The notes under the pieces: generated by a model
The model's database searches: none
What the model was told of the DNA's origin: nothing
What the model saw: the letters and a program-made list of their open reading frames with translations, nothing else
Assembly (NCBI GenBank): GCA_025936045.1
Contig: JAICUB010000004.1
Location: 160,950-224,949 of the forward strand
DNA from: Polyangiaceae bacterium
GTDB lineage: Bacteria > Myxococcota_A > Polyangia > Polyangiales > Polyangiaceae
Direction of reading: 5' to 3'
DNA: 64,000 bases
Made by a program: the position numbers and the translations under genes
In this document: piece after piece, positions 52,554 to 59,361 of the stretch
How the letters are laid out: each line of letters opens with the position of its first letter
Numbering within the stretch: position 1 is the stretch's first letter

Positions 52554-54597
52554 GCGCGCGCTCGACCACTGCCACGAGCTCGGCGAGCGAGAACGGCTTC
52601 GCGAGAAAGTCGCTGTACATGTGGCGTTCGAGCCGCGTTTCCAGCGGAAAATCCGCGTAACCCGAGATGAGCACGATCGGCATTGCGTGTCCGCGTGCGC
52701 GCGCCTCGAGCACGACTTCCGTGCCGTCGAGCTCGGGCATCGTCACGTCGAGCACGACGATGTCGGCGCTCGCGCGGTCGAGTTCCGCGAGCGCGCTCCG
52801 GCCGTCCTGCGCTTCGGACACGACGTAGCCGTGCTTTTCGAGAATGCGCCGCACCTGGCGGCGCACCACGGGCTCGTCGTCGACCACGAGCACCCGGCCC
52901 GAGCCGGGGCGGGACCTCTCCTCCGCCTCCCGCGCGGCGCCCTCCGCCGCGGGAAGCAACACCGAGAACGTGCTGCCGCGCCCGGGCTCGCTCTCCACGT
53001 GAATCGCGCCCCCGTGGCCCGAGACGATGCCGAGACACGCGGCCAGACCGAGGCCGTGACCCTTGCGCTTGGTCGAGAAAAACGGCTCGAAGATCCGGCG
53101 CTTCGTGGCCGCGTCCATGCCGACGCCCGTGTCCGTCACCTGGATCAGCGTGAAATCGCCGTGCATCGTCGCGACCAGAGCGCCGAGCGCGTGCCGGAAG
53201 CGCTCGCCCGGGTTGCTCACGCGTTCGGCGCGCACGTGGATGAGGCCCGCCTCGGAGCCGAGCGCGTCCGACGCATTGGTGAGCAGATTCATCAGCACCT
53301 GCAGCAACGCCGCGCGGTTACCGAGCACGCTCGCCCCTCGCTCGATGTCGACTTCGAGGCGCGCCTTCTTCGACAGCGTGGTGCCGAGCAAGCGGCGCAG
53401 CTCGCTCACGATCGCGCCCACGTCGATCGGCTCGCGCCGGCCGAGGTCGTGCTGCCCGGCGTAGGCGAGCAGTTGCGCCGTGAGCGTCGCGGCACGCTGG
53501 CCCGCGTCGAGGATCGCGCGCACCGATTCGCGATCGTCCGGCGCGAGGTTCGCGAGCGCGAGCAGCTCCGCGCCACCGATGATTCCGACGAGCAAGTTGT
53601 TGAAGTCGTGCGCGATACCGCCCGCGAGCACGCCGAGGCTCTCCAGCCGCTGAGTTTGCTGGAGATGCGCTTCGAATTCGCGCCGCTCGGCCTCCGCGCG
53701 CCGTACCTCGCGCAAATCACGCAGCCCCGAGAGCCGCGTCGGGACCCCGTCGAGCGTGGCGGTGACCCCGACGACTTCCACCGGCACGATCTCGCCGTCG
53801 GCGCGGATGCCGGCGGACAGGTACGAGCCGGCCCTCTGATTCTCGAGCTGCCCGCGGGTTTTGGCCTGAAATTCAGGCGCCGCGAGGTCGATGATGCGCT
53901 GCCCGATGAGCTCCTCGCGCGGGCGTCCGAGCGGCTTCTCGAAGTTACCGAACGCGTCGACGATGACGCCCTCGCGGCTGTAAACGACGAGGTCGAAGGC
54001 CGTTTGCGCGAGTTCGCGCAGGCGCGCCTCGTTCTCACGCAGCAGCGTGTGCGTGCGCTCGCGCTCGGTCACGTCGCGCACGGCGGAGACGCGCACGGGG
54101 CGAGTGCCGAGCTTGCCCTGCTTCGTCAGGATTTCGGCGCGGAAGCGCGAGCCGTCCTTGCGCACCCCGGTGATGACGTAGTCGCCCTCGACGCGGTCCC
54201 GCATGCGCTCGAGCACCATCGGTTGATCTTCGGGTGCGACACAGCGCACCATCGTCTGCGGGCCGATGAGCTCGTGGAGCTCGTAACCGAGCATGTCGGC
54301 GAGTCGTTGGTTGGCGTCGATGATGACACCATCGACGTTGATCATGATGCCCTCGAACGAGGCGTCCGAGAGCATCGCCGCGCGCTCGCGAGCCCTGAGC
54401 AGCTCCTCGCGCTCGGCGACCCGGCGCTCCGCCTGCGAAATCAGCGCAGCAACGGCCGCGCGTAATGGCTCCGGAGCGTCCTCGACGCGCGCGAGGCCGT
54501 GCCGGTCGAGCACCCTGCGCACCTCTCCGAGCGCGACGCCGGCATCCGCGTCGTCGAGCGCGCGAGCGAGGTCCGCGAGGAGGGCGAGGGAGTCCAA
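52543..54597 (-). CDS. PAS-domain hybrid histidine kinase with receiver domain
   Basis: This 684-residue protein appears to begin with TTG at 54597, as no ATG or GTG is found in frame before the upstream stop. A helical N-terminus leads to two PAS domains (about 95-215, MINVDGVIIDANQRLADMLGYEL; about 220-335, DLVVYSREGVIVDAFGNFEKPLGR). The histidine box is GGIAHDFNNLLVGIIGG, then come a HATPase domain (NLLTNASDAL, DTGVGMD, GHGLGLA) and a C-terminal receiver domain with LVVDDEP and the phospho-accepting Asp in VVLDVTMPELDG. There is no membrane segment, so it is probably a cytoplasmic sensor of redox or small ligands. No output regulator lies beside it. Confidence 0.92.
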   Translation of the reverse strand: MDSLALLADLARALDDADAGVALGEVRRVLDRHGLARVEDAPEPLRAAVAALISQAERRVAEREELLRARERAAMLSDASFEGIMINVDGVIIDANQRLADMLGYELHELIGPQTMVRCVAPEDQPMVLERMRDRVEGDYVITGVRKDGSRFRAEILTKQGKLGTRPVRVSAVRDVTERERTHTLLRENEARLRELAQTAFDLVVYSREGVIVDAFGNFEKPLGRPREELIGQRIIDLAAPEFQAKTRGQLENQRAGSYLSAGIRADGEIVPVEVVGVTATLDGVPTRLSGLRDLREVRRAEAERREFEAHLQQTQRLESLGVLAGGIAHDFNNLLVGIIGGAELLALANLAPDDRESVRAILDAGQRAATLTAQLLAYAGQHDLGRREPIDVGAIVSELRRLLGTTLSKKARLEVDIERGASVLGNRAALLQVLMNLLTNASDALGSEAGLIHVRAERVSNPGERFRHALGALVATMHGDFTLIQVTDTGVGMDAATKRRIFEPFFSTKRKGHGLGLAACLGIVSGHGGAIHVESEPGRGSTFSVLLPAAEGAAREAEERSRPGSGRVLVVDDEPVVRRQVRRILEKHGYVVSEAQDGRSALAELDRASADIVVLDVTMPELDGTEVVLEARARGHAMPIVLISGYADFPLETRLERHMYSDFLAKPFSLAELVAVVERALSS

Positions 54598-54674
54598 ACG
54601 GAAAAGCGCGAGGGACGACCACCCGCCCCGCGCTTTTTAGAGTTTACCCATACCGGCCGTGCAAAGGCGACCAC

Positions 54675-55694
54675 TCAAAACGGGGTCAGTACAATTCCGA
54701 GCTCGCCCGCGAGAAACGGCCCATCGAGATCTTTTTGCCGACCGGACGCGAGCTCGAGCGGTACGCGGCGGAGCAGCTCGCCCGCCCCGACGCCCAGCAC
54801 GAGACGCACGGCGCGGGACAAGCGCGGTTCGAGGCGCACGCGCGCTTCGATACCGGCGGTCCAGCTCTGCCGCTCGCGCGCGAGCCGGTCGACGCCGCGC
54901 GCGTCGGAAAATTCGAGCAACGATGCGGCGGCGCGCAACGCGAGGTCGAGATCCCAGCGCGGACCGAGCACCCAGCGCCGCGCGGGGCCGATTCCGAGCG
55001 ACAGTGTTTCGAGCGCGGCGCTCCCCCCGGCGGCGCCGAAACCCGCGGACACGTCGAAATCCAAGCGTGCCTTCCGATACACGTCGAGCTCGGCCGCGAC
55101 CGATGGTCCGACGTAGGCGAGCTTCGGCGACCACGCAGCGGCGGCGCCGACGCGGAGCGCGCGCGGCCCGTCGAGCGTTCTGCGATGCGCGGCGAGCTCG
55201 AGCTCGTGCTCGTGCCGGGCGGCCTCGACCCGATCCGCGGCTTCGTCCTCACGCGTATCGCTGAGCTCCCGCGCGAGCTCGGCTGCGGCGAGCGCAACGC
55301 GACGCGCGAGCAGCGGACCGCCGTCGGTGGCGCCGGCGACGACACGCGAGCCGTAAGCGACGCCGCGTTCCCAAAGCTCGACGCGCAGCTGCCCGCTGCC
55401 GGCGTAAAGCACGCGAAAAAACAGCGCGGCTTCACGTTGCCCGAGCGCCGGCGGCACGGCCACGTCGGCGAGCTCGAGCTCCACGCGGCGGCGCAGCGCG
55501 CGTGCGTCAATCAGCGATTCGGCGCGCGGGTCGATCTCGATCGCGGCCACGTCGGGATTGGCCCGCGCCGGCAACGCCGTGCACAGGCAAACGCAGAAGA
55601 ACGCCGCGAAGACGAAGCGCGCGAGCTTACTTTTGCGACGGCTTGAGCGCGTTGGCGCCCGCGTCGTCCGTGCGAAGCGGCTTCGAGGCGGCAC
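54675..55694 (-). CDS. Exported protein of unknown function, third gene of the sigma factor operon
   Basis: The start is uncertain; GTG codons at 55694 and 55703 are the nearest to the signal sequence KLARFVFAAFFCVCLCTALPARA, giving about 339 residues with a long basic leader. The frame overlaps the end of the preceding gene by some 70 bp. After cleavage the protein has a helical region (LARRVALAAAELARELSDTRE) and then a beta-rich part (RVGAAAAWSPKLAYVGPSVAAELDVY, LDFDVSAGFGAAGGS) resembling a small outer-membrane-type barrel or a porin-like sheet, ending in LGIVLTPF. No family is recognised. It is likely part of the response controlled by the ECF sigma factor two genes upstream. Confidence 0.6.
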   Translation of the reverse strand: MPPRSRFARTTRAPTRSSRRKSKLARFVFAAFFCVCLCTALPARANPDVAAIEIDPRAESLIDARALRRRVELELADVAVPPALGQREAALFFRVLYAGSGQLRVELWERGVAYGSRVVAGATDGGPLLARRVALAAAELARELSDTREDEAADRVEAARHEHELELAAHRRTLDGPRALRVGAAAAWSPKLAYVGPSVAAELDVYRKARLDFDVSAGFGAAGGSAALETLSLGIGPARRWVLGPRWDLDLALRAAASLLEFSDARGVDRLARERQSWTAGIEARVRLEPRLSRAVRLVLGVGAGELLRRVPLELASGRQKDLDGPFLAGELGIVLTPF

Positions 55695-56649
55695 CTTCTC
55701 CACGGACGGCCTCGGTCCCGGACGGCTCGAGCGCCTGAGCGCCGTCGGCGGCCGGAGGCCGTTCCGAACGTCGAGCAAGCTCGGCGCGGAACTCCTCCAG
55801 GCTGCGGCCGTTCGGAAACTCGTTTTCATATTGGGCGATGAGACGCGCCGACAGCTCGAGGTTGCCCAGCGTCAACGCCGAGTCGATCTCCCGAGCGAGC
55901 GCATCTTCGGCGAAGTCGCCGCCCGGAGACAAGCGCCGGTAAAGAGCGTACGCCGACGCCGCGCCCGCCTCGTCGCCCGCCTGATCGAGCAGGTTGCCGA
56001 GCGTCCATGCGGCGAGCGGAGCCTCGGGCGCACCACGAAAATTTTCCACCACACGCCGTAGGGCGGCGATGGCTCGCTCCCGGCTGCCGGAGGCGCGGGC
56101 GATATCCACGAGCGTCATGAGCTGCGAGGCGCTCGCCGTGCCGATCACGGATTCGAAGCTCCCCTGAGCATCGAGCGCAGTGCGCGCCTTCTCGAAGTCG
56201 CCCGCCTCCGCCAAACGCTCCCATTCGGGCGTCGTCGTGACGGGGACGACCGACGCGACGGGCGGCGCGAGCTTCGCGACGGGCGCCGCTTGCGGGCTCA
56301 CCATCCCCGGCGAGCGTGCGTGGTGCACGGGTGCCACGTGCGCCCGCGGGTTCGTCGGCCCGGCCGGCGCCGGACGCGGTGCTTGTTGCCCCGTCGCTTG
56401 CTCCACCGGCGCGGGTCGCTCGGCGCTCGCGAGCGGCGTGTCGTTCGGACGCACGAAGCGCGCGCCCACGAACACACCCGCCCCGAACACCGCGACGAGC
56501 GCGGCGGGAGCCCAGAACGTTTGCGGGCGAGCCCACCCCGGCGCGCTCGTGAGCTCGGGCGCGAGCCTGCGCCAAATGCGCTCCACGCGCTCCGACGAGC
56601 CATGCTCCCGCAGCGGAAAGCGCGGCAGATCATCGAGCCGCCGCGTCAT
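55627..56649 (-). CDS. Single-pass membrane protein with TPR-like periplasmic part (putative anti-sigma role)
   Basis: The protein (340 residues) has a short cytoplasmic N-terminus of about 40 residues (RFPLREHGSSERVERIWRRLAPEL), one transmembrane helix (FWAPAALVAVFGAGVFVGARF), a Pro/Ala linker and a periplasmic helical domain with repeat-like features: EWERLAEAGDFEKARTALDA, RERAIAALRRVVENFRG, AWTLGNLLDQAGDEAGAASAYALYRRLSPGG. The last resembles YfiO/YbgF-type TPR repeats. Being encoded directly after an ECF sigma factor (4-bp overlap) and having one membrane pass, it may act as an anti-sigma factor, but the N-terminus lacks an obvious zinc-binding ZAS motif. Confidence 0.7.
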   Translation of the reverse strand: MTRRLDDLPRFPLREHGSSERVERIWRRLAPELTSAPGWARPQTFWAPAALVAVFGAGVFVGARFVRPNDTPLASAERPAPVEQATGQQAPRPAPAGPTNPRAHVAPVHHARSPGMVSPQAAPVAKLAPPVASVVPVTTTPEWERLAEAGDFEKARTALDAQGSFESVIGTASASQLMTLVDIARASGSRERAIAALRRVVENFRGAPEAPLAAWTLGNLLDQAGDEAGAASAYALYRRLSPGGDFAEDALAREIDSALTLGNLELSARLIAQYENEFPNGRSLEEFRAELARRSERPPAADGAQALEPSGTEAVRGEGAASKPLRTDDAGANALKPSQK

Positions 56650-57287
56650 GCGTCCTCCGCGAACGGCGAGACGAAATGCTCTTCCAAAAAATCCTGAGCG
56701 CGCGCTATGCGACGCTTGGCCGTGGCGAGCGAGCAGCCGGCGAGGCTCGCGACGGTTTCGAGCCGATGCCGCTCCACGTGCCGCAGCGTCCAGGCGATGC
56801 GCTCGTCGGCGGGCAGCGTCTGGAGCAGCGCGTAAACCTGCGCGAGCAGCGCGCGCACCTCTGGATCGGCGTCGGACGACGCGACGGCGTCGAGATCCAC
56901 CGGCTCGGGTGTGGCAAGGCCGAGCATCGCGACGAGACGGCGCCGGCGCAGGCGCGTGCGCACGAGCCGCACGACGATGCTGCCGAGCCAGGAGCGAAAG
57001 GCGGCGGGCTCGCGCAGCTCGGCGAGGCTCTGGTGCGCTTTGACGAACGCGTCGTGCACGACGTCTTCGACGTCGGAGGTGCTGCCCTGAATCCGCACCG
57101 CCAGGTTCAAGGCCGTGGCGGCGTGCCGGCGGTACAGCGTCTCGAACGCGACCACCGCCCCCGCGTCCTTCTCCCGTGCCCGAATGACGAGCTCCTCGTC
57201 TGGCGGACCGCCCGCCGAGACGTCGGCATTCGCCGTCCCGCCGATCAGGCGGAGTCGGGTCGCAGTAGAAGGAGTACGGGCAGCCAT
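56646..57287 (-). CDS. ECF-type RNA polymerase sigma factor
   Basis: From the ATG at 57287 the protein has 213 residues. Region 2 is visible as FETLYRRHAATALNLAVRIQGSTSDVEDVVHDAFVKAH and FRSWLGSIVVRLVRTRLRR. Region 4 is QTLPADERIAWTLRHVERHRLETVASLAGCSLATAKRRIARAQ, the helix-turn-helix that reads the -35 element. It lacks regions 1 and 3, as ECF sigmas do. The downstream gene overlaps by 4 bp and encodes a membrane protein that may restrain it. A TTG further upstream is also in frame, but no good ribosome binding site is seen for either start. Confidence 0.9.
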   Translation of the reverse strand: MAARTPSTATRLRLIGGTANADVSAGGPPDEELVIRAREKDAGAVVAFETLYRRHAATALNLAVRIQGSTSDVEDVVHDAFVKAHQSLAELREPAAFRSWLGSIVVRLVRTRLRRRRLVAMLGLATPEPVDLDAVASSDADPEVRALLAQVYALLQTLPADERIAWTLRHVERHRLETVASLAGCSLATAKRRIARAQDFLEEHFVSPFAEDA

Positions 57288-57599
57288 ATAACTGTGGTGA
57301 AAGCGCCTACCTCCGCCGTCCAAGCCGAGGAGGACGAGACGAACGCTCTAAAGGATGGACGCCGAGGGTACCTCTTTCGGCTCACCCGTTCCGGTCCTCG
57401 GACCTGCAAAAGACGCAGAACCGGGCGTTACTCCGCACCTTTTTCATGCCAAAAGCCGGCCGGCGGGTCCGTCAAATGGCCTAAATTATTCCTTTTTTTT
57501 GAATTTTCTCCCTGTTGCTGAGCTGGTTCAGGTAGATCGGGCGTCTGTAACGAGGTCCGAGCGCACCCAGTGACAGCTCGGCAAGGAAGGATTCTCCAC
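57288..57599. other. Intergenic region between the sigma factor and the small lipoprotein
   Basis: About 310 bp separate two divergent genes. Most of it is unremarkable. It holds one AT-rich stretch (about 57482-57512) that includes a run of eight T residues, unusual for this DNA and a likely place for divergent promoters. A 72-residue frame (57355-57573) is probably not a gene. No hairpin or repeat is obvious. Confidence 0.5.
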
Positions 57600-57809
57600 A
57601 TGTCGAAGATGATTGCTCTGATCCCGGTTGCGCTCCTTGCGTTTGCTTGCGGTGGCGGCGAGGCCACTCCGGAAGCGGCTGCTCCCGAGGCTCCCGCGGC
57701 TGCCCCCGCGGACAGCGCGGCGCCCGCGGGCGACGCGGCTGCTCCGGCCGACGCTGCCGACGCGAAGCCTGCCGAAGGCGGCGACGCGAAGCCGGCCGAC
57801 GCGAAGTGA
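57600..57809 (+). CDS. Small Ala/Pro-rich lipoprotein
   Basis: This 69-residue protein starts at the ATG 57600, with AAGGAAGG at 57583-57590 as ribosome binding site. The signal MSKMIALIPVALLAFAC ends in a good lipobox, and the mature part of about 52 residues is low-complexity Ala/Pro/Asp/Glu/Lys without predicted fold (PAAAPADSAAPAGDAAAPAD). It is like small abundant Ala/Pro-rich lipoproteins of Proteobacteria and Myxococcota, possibly a spacer or surface coat. A strong terminator follows at once, so it is a monocistronic gene. A strong RBS and terminator suggest high expression. Confidence 0.85.
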   Translation: MSKMIALIPVALLAFACGGGEATPEAAAPEAPAAAPADSAAPAGDAAAPADAADAKPAEGGDAKPADAK

Positions 57810-57831
57810 GTTAGTGCCGCAAGGCTGAGGA

Positions 57832-57869
57832 CGGCCGAGGCGCCACGCGCTCCTCGGCCGTTTTTTTTT
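57832..57869 (+). terminator. Rho-independent terminator of the small lipoprotein gene
   Basis: A perfect 9-bp stem, CGGCCGAGG (57832-57840) with CCTCGGCCG (57852-57860), has an 11-nt loop and is followed directly by nine T residues (57861-57869). It is the clearest terminator in the window. Confidence 0.93.
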
Positions 57870-57910
57870 GTGCCGGAGTGGGGCAGTACGCCGCTCCCGG
57901 CCGTGAAGTC

Positions 57911-59296
57911 TCAAGCGGCGCGCGTGGTGGGGATGTCGAGCACGAGGCGCGTGCGCCCGACGAGCAGCTCGTCGCCGTGAACGAGCTCTTGAGCACCGCG
58001 CACGCGCACGAACACGCCCGTGCGCGAGCTCAAATCCGTGAGCACCATGATGCCGGCCTGCTCCTCGATGAGGCAGTGTTGGTCGGCGACGAGCGGATCG
58101 TCGGGGAAGATGAGATCGCCGACGGCGGAGCCGATCTGGAGCGTGTTGCCGCGCGCGACGACGCAGCAGCCCACGGCGCCGCCCTCGAACACCTGCACCA
58201 CGCGAAAGGACGAAGGCCACTTCGGCGACGAATAGAAGTACGTCGGGTCGGGATCGGGGCCATCGTCGGCGACGGGGTTCCGCTCGATGCGCAGCAGCTG
58301 ATCGCCGACGACGAACTCGTCGCCCATCTCGAGCTCGACGGGCGTGCGAATGCGCAGGAAGACGCCGTTGCCGCCCTCGAGATCTTCGAGCATCACGTGG
58401 CCGGCGTCGAAGCTCAGCGCCGCCTCACGTGGATGGCAGAAGCGTTCACCCGGCAGGTTTACCGCGCCCTCCGCGCCGATGAGCGAAGCGCTGCTCGGCA
58501 ACTCGTAACGCTCGGGGCCGCCCGTGAGACTGCGGAGCACGTGCAGCGTATAGATCGGTTTCGCGGGTGGCCCGGCAGCGACCGGCGGCGGTGTCGGCTC
58601 GTGCGCGGGCGGCGGCGGGACGATCGACGGCGGCGCACCCTCCTTCTTTTTCGCGAGCTTCTTCAGGTTGTCGACTTTGGGCGGCTCGGTGAGCACCTCG
58701 AGCCCTCCCACCTGCTTGCCTGCGAGCACCTGATCGAAGCTGCCGTCGCGGAGCTTCAACACCATCTCGAGGTGCTGCGCCTTCATCAACGAGCGCACGA
58801 ACTCGGCCACGTCGGGGCGCCGCGCCTCCGACGCGTAGGAGCGCTTGTGGCTCTTGATGACGCGCCCGCCGTCCGCAAACAGGTGCGTGATGATGTGCGG
58901 CTGATCGAGCCCGGAGTCCTCGGTCTGAACGTGGAAGACCTGCTCCTGGAACTTGATGTTGTTGTTGAAGCCCATCTGCGCGCGCCGAAAGCTCGGGCGC
59001 TTCATCTCGGCTTCGAGCTTCGCGAGCTCCGCCGGCGCGTAACGCGCCATCATCGCGTCGAGCTCGGCGTGCTCGCCCGGCACCCCTTCCATGCGCTCGA
59101 ACGCCATCTGCCCGACGCGTGCCGACGGATCCACGCGCAGCGCTTCCGCGAGCAGCTCCTGCCCTTCGGAGTCGTTCGGTCCGTTCGCGGCCCACGCCGC
59201 AAGAACGCCGACCCCCTCGTCCGGGCGACCCCTTTCAATCAACCACTTGGCGACACGCAGCGCGATGGCGCGCTGTGCGGTCGTGTCCACAGCCAT
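57911..59296 (-). CDS. Double FHA-domain protein
   Basis: The 461-residue protein has an N-terminal helical/TPR-like part (residues 1-95). A conserved segment follows with MGFNNNIKFQEQVFHVQTEDSG and VIKSHKRSYA, a pattern I know from other myxobacterial proteins. A lysine/proline-rich linker leads to two FHA-like domains: about 250-340 (VEL-EMGDEFVVGDQLLRI at its end) and about 370-455 (QIGSAVGDLIFPDDPLVADQHCLIEE and LSSRTGVFVRVRG). Only the second shows the full FHA core of Gly, Ser/Asp-His and Asn/Thr-type positions, so it is the more likely phosphothreonine binder. Four Ser/Thr kinases in the window could supply ligands, but no direct link is shown. Confidence 0.8.
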   Translation of the reverse strand: MAVDTTAQRAIALRVAKWLIERGRPDEGVGVLAAWAANGPNDSEGQELLAEALRVDPSARVGQMAFERMEGVPGEHAELDAMMARYAPAELAKLEAEMKRPSFRRAQMGFNNNIKFQEQVFHVQTEDSGLDQPHIITHLFADGGRVIKSHKRSYASEARRPDVAEFVRSLMKAQHLEMVLKLRDGSFDQVLAGKQVGGLEVLTEPPKVDNLKKLAKKKEGAPPSIVPPPPAHEPTPPPVAAGPPAKPIYTLHVLRSLTGGPERYELPSSASLIGAEGAVNLPGERFCHPREAALSFDAGHVMLEDLEGGNGVFLRIRTPVELEMGDEFVVGDQLLRIERNPVADDGPDPDPTYFYSSPKWPSSFRVVQVFEGGAVGCCVVARGNTLQIGSAVGDLIFPDDPLVADQHCLIEEQAGIMVLTDLSSRTGVFVRVRGAQELVHGDELLVGRTRLVLDIPTTRAA

Positions 59297-59361
59297 CGGG
59301 CCGGAGGATAACCCAAGCGGGCCTCGGGATGCACCCCTCGCGGGCCGCTCCGCCCAGCCGC

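Noticed and set aside
51680..52600. A tmRNA gene beside smpB
   Set aside because: No tRNA-like acceptor ends or tag-coding frame were seen around smpB; the flanks are filled by protein genes.
57355..57573. A 72-residue frame between the sigma factor and the small lipoprotein gene
   Set aside because: Weak ribosome binding site, no coding bias, and it overlaps the likely promoter and RBS zone of the lipoprotein gene.
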